NCBI GenBank assembly: GCA_964644675.1
Contig: CAZXWK010000007.1
Span: forward strand, 1 to 64,000
Reading direction: 5' to 3'
DNA length: 64,000 nucleotides
Source: CAZXWK01 sp964644675
GTDB lineage: Bacteria > Actinomycetota > Coriobacteriia > Anaerosomatales > JAAXUF01
The notes beneath the pieces were generated by a model. The model ran no database searches and had not been told where the DNA came from. It saw only the letters and a program-made list of their open reading frames with translations. Position numbers and translations under genes: made by a program. The stretch's first letter is position 1, and every line of letters begins with the position of its first letter. Below are positions 33,478-41,600 of this stretch, in pieces.

Positions 33478-33956
33478 GCTCGAAGGTAAAGGAACTGAAC
33501 TCGAAAGACTGGGCGCTGATCGCCGCGGAGGCCGCGAGCGACAAGAAGGCGACCGACATCGTGGTGATCAACGTCGGCAACCTGCTCGTGGTCACCGACT
33601 ACTTCGTCATCGTGAGCGGCAACACCAACATCCAGGTCCGCGCGATCGCGGACGAGGTCGAGGAGCAGCTTCGCGAACGCGGCGGAATCAAGCCGATCGG
33701 CCGAGAGGGCGAGGACGAGGCCAAGTGGCTGCTGCTCGACTACGGCGACCTGGTGATTCACGTCTTCCAGCCCGAGGAGCGCGACTTCTACCGCCTCGAG
33801 CGTCTCTGGGGCGACGCGCCGCGATTGGCGCTGCCCGCGAGCGTCGAGGGGCGCGCGCCGCTCGCGCCGCCGCGACCGGAGGCGGTCGGCGGCGAGGACG
33901 CGGAGGCCGCAGACGGTGCTGCGACCGAGCCCGGTGACGCCGAGGCGGCCGAGTAG
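33474..33956 (+). CDS. rsfS: Ribosome silencing factor RsfS
   Basis: A 160-residue factor that binds L14 and stops 30S-50S joining when nutrients run low. The conserved core is KKATDIVVINVGNLLVVTDYFVIVSGN...WLLLDYGDLVIHVFQPEERDFYRLERLWGDA (about 22-120). A 40-residue Ala/Glu/Pro-rich tail beyond it is not part of the family core. Its GTG overlaps the LCP-like stop (GTGA). Confidence 0.94.
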   Translation: MSSKVKELNSKDWALIAAEAASDKKATDIVVINVGNLLVVTDYFVIVSGNTNIQVRAIADEVEEQLRERGGIKPIGREGEDEAKWLLLDYGDLVIHVFQPEERDFYRLERLWGDAPRLALPASVEGRAPLAPPRPEAVGGEDAEAADGAATEPGDAEAAE

Positions 33957-33959
33957 CCG

Positions 33960-34961
33960 GTGCGCAAGGAGCTCTTCGCCCGCTACGGCGTCCAGGCCGC
34001 GCTCTTGGGCGTCGCCATCATCTGGGGATGGGCGTTCGTCGCCGTCGCCGACGCGATCCAGCGCTACCCGATGTACGCGTTCCTGGGGTGGCGTTTCGCG
34101 CTCGCAGCTGTCGCGTTCGTCGTCTTCTACCCGCGCGTCTTGGCGCGATTGAACTGGCGTACCGTGCGCTTCGGCCTGCTCGCCGGAGTGCTTCTCTCGG
34201 CAGGCTACATCTTCCAGACGTGGGGCCTCGACGGTGCGACCAGGACCACGCCGGCGCGCGCGGCCTTCATAACCGGCCTCTACGTGGTGATCACGCCGCT
34301 GCTGCAGGCGGTCTTCCTGCGCAAGCGCCCCAAGGCCGCGACCGTGATCGGCGCGGTCATAGCACTCGGGGGCCTGTGGCTCATGTCCGGGATCGGCGCC
34401 GAGACGGGCGGCTGGGTCTTCGGCGACACGCTGGTGGTCATCTGCGCGTTCGCATACTCGTTCCACATCCTGGTGCTTGGCTCGACCGACGAGGGTCACG
34501 ACGTGGCGGTTCTCACGCTGGTGCAACTCGCGACTGTCGCCGTGACTTGCGGGATCATCTCGGCGGTCAAGGAGCGTGTGGGACCGCCGACCGATCCCTC
34601 GGTCATCTTCGCGATCGTGCTGACCGGCGTGCTGGCCTCGGCGTTCGCGTTTGTCGTGCAGACGTGGGCGCAGCGCGAGCTGCCACCGTCGCGGGTGGCG
34701 CTCATCCTCGTCTCCGAGACGGCGTGGGGCGGGGTGTTCGGCTGGAGCGCGGCAGGTGTGTGGCCGCCGCGCGAGGTGCTCGGGGCCGTCACCATGTTCG
34801 CGGGTCTGGTCATCTCGGAGGCGGTCGCCGCGCTGGCGCCGCCGAGCGAGCACGTCGTGCTCGAACCGGCGGTAGAGGGCATGCCGGCGCCGGTGATCGA
34901 ACGCTCCGTCAACAGCTCGGACCGCCCCGCCGACCAGGCCGCCGACGAGGCCGCAGAGTAG
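33960..34961 (+). CDS. EamA/DMT-family transporter
   Basis: A 333-residue membrane protein with about ten hydrophobic helices arranged as two EamA repeats (first GVAIIWGWAFVAVADAI..., second FGDTLVVICAFAYSFHIL...; ETAWGGVFGWSAAGVWPP at the second signature). These proteins usually export amino acids or other metabolites; the substrate here is unknown. A 45-residue charged tail follows the last helix. GTG 33960 is three bases after rsfS. Confidence 0.88.
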   Translation: MRKELFARYGVQAALLGVAIIWGWAFVAVADAIQRYPMYAFLGWRFALAAVAFVVFYPRVLARLNWRTVRFGLLAGVLLSAGYIFQTWGLDGATRTTPARAAFITGLYVVITPLLQAVFLRKRPKAATVIGAVIALGGLWLMSGIGAETGGWVFGDTLVVICAFAYSFHILVLGSTDEGHDVAVLTLVQLATVAVTCGIISAVKERVGPPTDPSVIFAIVLTGVLASAFAFVVQTWAQRELPPSRVALILVSETAWGGVFGWSAAGVWPPREVLGAVTMFAGLVISEAVAALAPPSEHVVLEPAVEGMPAPVIERSVNSSDRPADQAADEAAE

Positions 34962-34963
34962 GG

Positions 34964-34991
34964 TTGACCCGCCCCGAGCCGCTGGTATACT
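34964..34991 (+). promoter_or_regulatory. Promoter of tRNA-Ala
   Basis: TTGACC (34964-34969), 16 bp, TATACT (34986-34991), 34 bases ahead of the mature tRNA. Confidence 0.75.
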
Positions 34992-35025
34992 AGCGCCTGC
35001 GCCTGAACGGGGCGCACCCAGATGT

Positions 35026-35101
35026 GGGGCCATAGCTCAGCTGGGAGAGCGCTTGGCTGGCAGCCAAGAGGTCAGGGGTTCGATCCCCCTTGGCTCCACC
35101 A
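35026..35101 (+). tRNA. tRNA-Ala (GGC)
   Basis: Cloverleaf by eye: acceptor GGGGCCA/TGGCTCC (one G-T pair), D arm GCTC/GAGC, anticodon stem CTTGG/CCAAG with loop CTGGCAG (anticodon GGC), T arm AGGGG-TTCGATC-CCCCT, encoded CCA at 35099-35101. Confidence 0.96.
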
Positions 35102-35111
35102 AAGATCACTC

Positions 35112-35145
35112 GATGCCCGCCGGAGACCCGGCGGGCGTCTTCGTT
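35112..35145 (+). terminator. Terminator after tRNA-Ala
   Basis: GCCCGCCGG and CCGGCGGGC with loop AGAC, extended by three weaker pairs, then a T-rich TTCGTT stretch. Confidence 0.7.
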
Positions 35146-35174
35146 CTCGGAGTGCGGCGCGGCGGCGCGTTCGG

Positions 35175-35180
35175 TAGAAT
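35175..35180 (+). promoter_or_regulatory. Likely -10 box of leuS
   Basis: TAGAAT, 84 bases before the leuS GTG and just after the tRNA-Ala terminator. No clear -35. The leader shows no T-box features. Confidence 0.4.
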
Positions 35181-35264
35181 CCGTCTCACGCGCGTGGCGG
35201 TGCCGGCCGGCCCCGCGGTGCGCCCCATCGATTCCGACCGACGTGCAGCCCAGGGAGGCCTCGC

Positions 35265-37802
35265 GTGAGCGAGCAGTCGTACAACCCGCATGACATCGAG
35301 ACCAAGTGGCAGTCCCAGTGGCAGAGCGAGGCGCTCTACCACGCGCGCGAGGACGCCTCCAAGCCTAAGAAGTACGTGCTCGAGATGTTCCCGTACCCCT
35401 CGGGCGACATCCATATGGGCCACGTCCGCAACTACACCATCGGCGACGTGATCGCGCGTCAGGCGAGCATGGCCGGCTTCGAGGTGCTTCACCCCATCGG
35501 GTGGGACGCGTTCGGCCTGCCCGCCGAGAACGCCGCCATCAAGAGCGACACCCACCCTGCGAAGTGGACGTACGCCAACATCGAGACCCAGGCGGCGTCG
35601 TTCAAGCGCATGGGCTTCTCCTACGACTGGGACCGCACCGTCAAGAGCTGCGACGTGGACTACTACCGCTGGGGCCAGTGGATCTTCCTCAAGTTCTGGG
35701 AGCGCGGGCTCGTCGAGCGCAAGAGCTCGCCGGTGAACTGGTGCCCGAGCTGCGCGACGGTGCTCGCCAACGAGCAGGTCGTGGGCGACGGCGTGTGCTG
35801 GCGCTGCAAGAGCGTGGTCGAGAAGCGCGAGCTCGAACAGTGGTACTTCAAGATCACCGACTATGCGCAGCAGCTCCTTGACGACCTGGACGACCTGCCC
35901 GGCTGGCCCGAGCGCGTCAAGACGATGCAGGCCAACTGGATCGGTCGCAGCGAGGGCGCCGAGGTCGAGTTCACGCTGTGCGATGAGGCCGGCGAGCCGA
36001 CCGAGCAGCGGGTGACCGTGTTCACCACGCGCCCGGACACCCTGTTCGGCTGCACCTTCTTCCTGCTCGCGCCCGAGCACCCGCTGGTGCGCGAGTTCGT
36101 CGCAGGAACGCCGTTCGAGGCCGACGTCATGACCGTCGTCGAGAAGGCCGCACGCGAGACCGCCGTCGAACGACAGCTGGGCGAGCGCGAGAAGAACGGC
36201 GCGTTCACCGGCCGCTACGTCATCAACCCGGTCAACGGCGAGAAGGTGCCGGTCTGGGTGAGCGACTACGTGCTCATGGAGTACGGCACCGGTGCGGTCA
36301 TGGCCGTGCCCAGCGGCGACCAGCGCGACTTCGAGTTCGCGCGCAAGTACGGCCTGCCGATTCCCCCGGTCGTGGTCGCCGACGACGACCCGCTGCTGGC
36401 CGAGCTGGCCGGCGTGGCCGAGCGCGTGCGCGCCGAGGTCCCGTGGGAGGTCGCGTTCGCCGGCGACGGCGTCATGGTGCAGTCGGGCGAGTTCACGGGC
36501 CTGCGCGGCGGCAAGGCGAGCGAGGGTATGCACGCGGTCACGGCCTGGCTCGCCGAGCGGGGCCTGGGCCGCGAGTCGATCAACTTCCGCCTGCGTGACT
36601 GGCTCATCAGCCGCCAGCGCTACTGGGGCAACCCCATCCCCGCGATCCACTGCCCTTCATGCGGCCTGGTGCCGGTTCCGATCGAGGACCTCCCGGTGGT
36701 CCTGCCGATGGACATCGACATCACCAAGGGCGAGACGCTCGCCGACCACCCCGAGTTCTACGAGACCACGTGCCCGAAGTGCGGCGGCGCCGCCAAGCGC
36801 GAGACCGACACGATGGACACGTTCACCTGCAGCAGCTGGTATTACCTGCGCTACACCGACGCGAAGAACGACACGGCCCCGTTCTCGGCGGACAACGCGA
36901 ACTACTGGATGCCGGTCGACCAGTACATCGGCGGCATCGAGCACGCGATCCTGCACCTGCTCTACTCGCGCTTCTTCACCAAGGTGCTGCGCGACATGGG
37001 CATGGTCGAAGCCAAGGAGCCGTTCACCAACCTGCTCACGCAGGGCATGGTCAAGCTCGACGGCGCGACCATGAGCAAGAGCAAGGGCAACGTCGTCGCG
37101 CCCGAGGACATGATCGCGAAGTACGGCGCCGACGCGCTGCGTGCCTACATCCTGTTCATGGCGCCGCCCGACAAGGACCTCGAGTGGAGCTTCGAGGGCC
37201 TCGACGGCATGTTCCGCTTCCTTTCGCGCGTGTGGCGCTTCGTCGCCGACACGACCGAGGAGGTTGCGAGCGGCTGCGGCGTGGCCGCGGCAGGCGATCC
37301 CGCGAGCAAGAAGCTCCACCGCGAGCTGCACCGCGTGACCGCCAAGGTCACCGACGACGTCGCACGCTTCCAGTTCAACACGGCGATCTCGGCGGTCATG
37401 GAACTCACCAACGCCGCCTACGACTACCGCCGCGAGGTCCCTGCGGGCCAGCGTGACCTCGCCTTGGTCAAGGAGGTCGCCGAGCGACTGACGCTGCTGC
37501 TCGCGCCGTTCGTGCCGCACATGAGCGAGGAGCTGTGGCGCGTGGTGCTCGGCGAGACCGAGTCGGTGCACCTCCAGGCGTGGCCGATCTACGACCCCTC
37601 GGCGATCGAGGCCGACGAGATCGAGCTGGCGGTCCAGGTCAACGGCAAGGTCCGCGGCAAGGTCACCGTAGCCGCCGACCTGTCCGAGGAGGACATCATC
37701 GCGGTCGCGCTCACGACGGTCGAGAGCTACGTCGAGGGCAAGGACGTCAAGAAGGTCGTCGTGGTCGCCGGCAAGCTCGTGAGCGTGGTCGTCGCGGGTT
37801 AA
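35265..37802 (+). CDS. leuS: Leucyl-tRNA synthetase
   Basis: An 845-residue class I synthetase charging tRNA-Leu. It has the HIGH box H50-M-G-H53 in PYPSGDIHMGH, the KMSKS box at M603-S-K-S606 (ATMSKSKGN), a zinc region (CPSC...CWRC, and CPSC...CPKC later) and an intact CP1 editing domain (TTRPDTLFGCTF; YGTGAVMAVPSGDQRD). GTG 35265 follows GGGAGG. It appears monocistronic, followed by hairpins. Confidence 0.97.
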   Translation: MSEQSYNPHDIETKWQSQWQSEALYHAREDASKPKKYVLEMFPYPSGDIHMGHVRNYTIGDVIARQASMAGFEVLHPIGWDAFGLPAENAAIKSDTHPAKWTYANIETQAASFKRMGFSYDWDRTVKSCDVDYYRWGQWIFLKFWERGLVERKSSPVNWCPSCATVLANEQVVGDGVCWRCKSVVEKRELEQWYFKITDYAQQLLDDLDDLPGWPERVKTMQANWIGRSEGAEVEFTLCDEAGEPTEQRVTVFTTRPDTLFGCTFFLLAPEHPLVREFVAGTPFEADVMTVVEKAARETAVERQLGEREKNGAFTGRYVINPVNGEKVPVWVSDYVLMEYGTGAVMAVPSGDQRDFEFARKYGLPIPPVVVADDDPLLAELAGVAERVRAEVPWEVAFAGDGVMVQSGEFTGLRGGKASEGMHAVTAWLAERGLGRESINFRLRDWLISRQRYWGNPIPAIHCPSCGLVPVPIEDLPVVLPMDIDITKGETLADHPEFYETTCPKCGGAAKRETDTMDTFTCSSWYYLRYTDAKNDTAPFSADNANYWMPVDQYIGGIEHAILHLLYSRFFTKVLRDMGMVEAKEPFTNLLTQGMVKLDGATMSKSKGNVVAPEDMIAKYGADALRAYILFMAPPDKDLEWSFEGLDGMFRFLSRVWRFVADTTEEVASGCGVAAAGDPASKKLHRELHRVTAKVTDDVARFQFNTAISAVMELTNAAYDYRREVPAGQRDLALVKEVAERLTLLLAPFVPHMSEELWRVVLGETESVHLQAWPIYDPSAIEADEIELAVQVNGKVRGKVTVAADLSEEDIIAVALTTVESYVEGKDVKKVVVVAGKLVSVVVAG

Positions 37803-37847
37803 GGTCCCGGTCGGCTGCCGAGAAGGCCGCCGGCGCAGGATGTGTTC

Positions 37848-37874
37848 GCGGGCCGTGTGAAGGCGCGGCCCGCG
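37848..37874 (+). terminator. Terminator after leuS
   Basis: A perfect 9-bp stem (CGCGGGCCG with CGGCCCGCG) with a 9-base loop, 46 bases after the leuS stop. There is no T tract. Confidence 0.5.
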
Positions 37875-37891
37875 CGGTCTGAAGTCACGAT

Positions 37892-37926
37892 GGCGCCCCC
37901 TTCGCCAGAGTCGCGGAGGGGGCGTC
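37892..37926 (+). promoter_or_regulatory. Hairpin overlapping the comEA ribosome-binding site
   Basis: GGCGCCCCCTTCGC (37892-37905) pairs with GCGGAGGGGGCGTC (37913-37926), two G-T pairs, loop of seven. The right arm contains GGAGGGGG, the only Shine-Dalgarno candidate for the comEA ATG at 37930. It may act as a second leuS terminator, a translational gate, or both. Confidence 0.45.
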
Positions 37927-37929
37927 GTC

Positions 37930-38670
37930 ATGTCCGAGGAGCTGGCGGCACGCTTGCGGGTGCTCGCGAACCGCGCGGGTCTGGGCGGGGTGCCACCGGC
38001 CGTAGTAGGTGCCGCGCTCGTGGTGTTCGGGATGGCGGTCGTGTTCGCCGCCTGGCGCTGGTGGCCGGGACGAGCGGGCGGCGAGACGCTGTCGAGCACC
38101 TCGGCCGGCGAGCCTGGCCGGGTGGAGGTCGCGTCTGGGGTCTCGGTCGACGCGACCACCGGAGGCGGTGCGGCGGCGGGCGCGGCCGGCCGGCCGTCGA
38201 GTGGCGGGGCGACGGGCACGGTGTTCGTGCACGTGGTCGGCGCCGTGGGCCAGCCGGGCCTCTACGAGCTGCCGAGAGGCTCGCGCGTCGCCGACGCCGT
38301 CGGCGCCGCGGGCGGGCTGACGGGAGCCGCCGGGCAGGCGGGCATCAACCTCGCGCGTCTGGTCGAGGACGGCGAGCAGGTGGTGGTCCCCACCGCCGAC
38401 GAAGTCGCGAAAGGCGCGCCGCCGGCGTCTGTCGGCGGGGCTACGGGCCCGAGCGCCGGCGCCGCGGCGAGCGCCGCGATCGTCGACATCAACACGGCCG
38501 ATGCGGCCGCGCTCGACACGCTGCCGGGAGTCGGTCCCTCGACCGCGGCCAAGATCGTGGCCGACCGAGAGGCCAACGGCCCGTTCGCGTCACCGGACGA
38601 CCTGGGACGCGTGCCCGGCATCGGCCCCAAGAAGCTCGAGCAGCTCAAGCCGATGATCCGTGTGCGCTGA
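37930..38670 (+). CDS. comEA: Competence DNA receptor ComEA
   Basis: A 246-residue membrane-anchored DNA-binding protein for natural transformation. It has one membrane helix (about 24-41), a Gly/Ala/Ser-rich linker, an SLBB domain (about 97-155, VFVHVVGAVGQPGLYELPRGSRVADAVGAAGG) and a C-terminal tandem helix-hairpin-helix DNA-binding domain (about 185-246, VDINTADAAALDTLPGVGPSTAAKIV; LGRVPGIGPKKLEQLKPMI). It overlaps comEC by 11 bases. Confidence 0.94.
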   Translation: MSEELAARLRVLANRAGLGGVPPAVVGAALVVFGMAVVFAAWRWWPGRAGGETLSSTSAGEPGRVEVASGVSVDATTGGGAAAGAAGRPSSGGATGTVFVHVVGAVGQPGLYELPRGSRVADAVGAAGGLTGAAGQAGINLARLVEDGEQVVVPTADEVAKGAPPASVGGATGPSAGAAASAAIVDINTADAAALDTLPGVGPSTAAKIVADREANGPFASPDDLGRVPGIGPKKLEQLKPMIRVR

Positions 38671-41600
38671 GGTCGAAAGGCGGCCGCTGCTCAGGCCATC
38701 GCTGCCAGTGCTCGCGTGGGCAGCCGCCGCGCTCTGGGCCGCGCTGAGCGTCGCGGAGGCGGCGGCCTGGCGCGCCTACGCAGGCGGCGGGACCGCAGCC
38801 GTTTTGGGCGTCTATGCCGGGACGGCCGCGTGCGCGGCGGCTGCGGTCGTGTGCCTGCGTGCGCGGCGGCCCACGGCGGCGCTCGTCGTGCTCGCGCTCG
38901 CGTCGGGGCTCGCGCTGGGCGCGCTGCGATGGGCCGGCTGGAGTGCCGAGACCCGCACGCTCTCCGCCGCAGGCTCGCGCCGGTGGGCGGCCGAGGTGCT
39001 CGGCGACGAGACCGCCGGCGCGTACGGCAGCCGCTCGCAGGTGCGGCTCGAGGGCGGGGGCGTGGTGACGTGCCAGTGGCCCGACGGGCCGGTCCCGCCG
39101 ATCGGCCGGCGGGTCGAGGTGCTCGGTAGCGTGAAAGCACCGGCGGCCGACGAATGGGGGAGACGCGACCACCGCGCGGGCGTCGTCGGGAGCCTGCGTG
39201 CACGCCAGGTCCGCGACGGCGGGTGGGCGCACAGCGTGCGGGGGTTGCTCGGCCCTCTACGACTGTGGGCCGTGGGTCGCGTGGCGCTGGTTCGCGGCCC
39301 GGGCGGAGACCTGCTCGCGGGTGTCGTGCTGGGCGACCGCAGGAGGCTTGCAGGCACCACTGCCGAGAACGACTTCAAGACCACCGGACTCACGCACCTT
39401 GTTGCGGTGTCGGGAAGCCACCTGGTGGTCGTGGCCGCGGTCGCGGGATGGGCGCTCGCGCGTCTGCGGGCGGGACGACGGACCCGTGCGGTGGTCGTGG
39501 CATCGATCGTGGGCGGCTACGTGGTGCTCTCAGGCGTGCAGCCGTCTGCCGTGCGCGCGTGGGTGATGGCGGTCGCTGCGTCGCTCGCGTGGCTGAGCGG
39601 CCGCCGGGCCGACGGCGCGTCCACGCTCGCCGTCGCGGCGGTGGCCGTACTGCTGTGCGCGCCGACGAGCGCCTTCGACCTGGGCTTCCGCCTATCGGTG
39701 GCCGCGGTCGCCGGGCTCGTGCTCTTCGCTCGGCTGGGGGAGGAGTGGATCGGGACGGCCTTGCCGGGCGTGCTCAGGTGGCTCGCCGCGCCCGTGTCGC
39801 TCACGCTCGCGGCGACCGTCTGCACGCTGCCGATGACCGTCTCCACCTTCGGGATGCTGTCGCTCGTCGCTCCGGTCGCGAACCTTGCGGTGGGACCGGT
39901 GGTCTCGGCGACTCTGGTCGTGGGGCTCGGCGGGCTCGCCCTGGCCGCGGTCGTGCCGGCGGTCGGCGCACTCGTGCTCGACGCGGCGGGTGCGCTCGGG
40001 GCGTTCTCGGCATCGGTCGCGGGATGGCTCGCGTCGTGGCCGCATGCGGCGGTGCCGCTCGGTCTGTCGGCGACGGCCGGATCGGCCGTGTGTGCATCGC
40101 TTGCCGCCGGCGTGTGGGTCTGCTGGCCGAGGGCGACGCGCGGGCGTGCCCGGACCTTTGGGGCGTGCGCGTGCGCCGCGGTGTGCGCGCTCGCGATCGG
40201 ACCGCCCCCCGGGGGTGGGCCATCGCTCGAAGTACTGGACGTGGGGCAGGGAGACGCGATCCTCGTGCGCGACGGCGCGCACGCCGTGCTCGTGGACGCA
40301 GGGCCGGACCAGCAGTCCATGCGCGCGGCGCTGGGGCGCGCCGCAGTGCGCGGGCTCGATGCGGTGGTCGTCACGCACCTGCATTCCGACCACTACGGCG
40401 GTATCGGCGCACTGCGAGGCCTTGTTCGGCCCCAGATGGTCTGTGTGCCCGCGGGCTCGTTCGGCAAGCCGTCCGAGGGCATCGACGCGGCCGAGGAGCT
40501 CGTCGGCGGCGACGGGATCCGCGAGCTCGCAGCCGGCGACCGGCTGAGCGCGGGCCGCTGGACGTTGCGCGTGGTCTCGCCGAGCGGCCGCGTGCCGGAC
40601 GCCGCGACCAACGAGGCGAGCGTCGTGCTCGATGCCTCGGCGCCGGGATTCCGGGCACTCCTGACGGGCGACGCCGAGAACGACGTGCTCGGGCCGCTGG
40701 TCTCGGCGGGGGTGCTCGGCGACCTGGACGTGCTCAAGGTCGGGCATCACGGGAGTGCCGGGGCCGTCTCGCCCGAGGTGCTGGGAGTGCTGCGGCCCGA
40801 GTGGGCGTTCGTGAGCGTAGGTGAGGGCAACAGGTTCGGGCATCCGCGTGTATCGACGCTGCGCGAACTCGCCGACGGCGGATCGCGCGTGGTTCGCACC
40901 GATCGCCAAGGAGACATAACGGTGCGCGCGGGCAGCCGAGGCTACCGCGTCTCCGTCAGCCGAAGGATGTCGGTCAGAGAGCGTGGCAGCTTCGCGGCGG
41001 CGTGTGCGACACTGTCCCAGTCCACTCCGCCGCGCTCCGTGCGTGCGGCGACGTCACGGGAGCCCCATGGTCAAAGACCTCTCCGAGTTCAAGCCCGCGT
41101 ACCTCATCTTCGGCGAGCAGGAGCTGTTGCTCGAGCAGGCGCTCGACCAGCTCAGGCGCAAAGTCGGGGAGGTGGCGGACCTCGACTTCAACATGGAGAC
41201 GTTCGACGGCGACAACGCCAACGCGAACGACGTGGTCGCCGCGTGCAATACCCTCCCGTTCGCCTCAGAGCGCCGCCTGGTGATCGTGCGCAACGTGGAC
41301 AAGATCAACAAGGAGGGCACCGACGCGATCGTCGCCTACCTCGAGAACCCCGCCGAGACAACGATCCTGGCGCTGGTCGGCAAGAAGATCGCGAAGAACA
41401 CGCGACTCTACAAGTCGGTCGACAAGCTGGGCGGGCTCATCGAGCGCGCCGCTCCCAAGCCGTCGGAGTTCCCGCGGCGAGTGCAGGACCTCTTTGCGCG
41501 CAAGGGCAAGCAGGTCTCACTCGAGGGCGCGGAGTTGCTGGTCAACGCGGTCGGACACGACCTTCGCCGGCTCTCTGTCGAGGTCGACAAGGCGGTGGCG

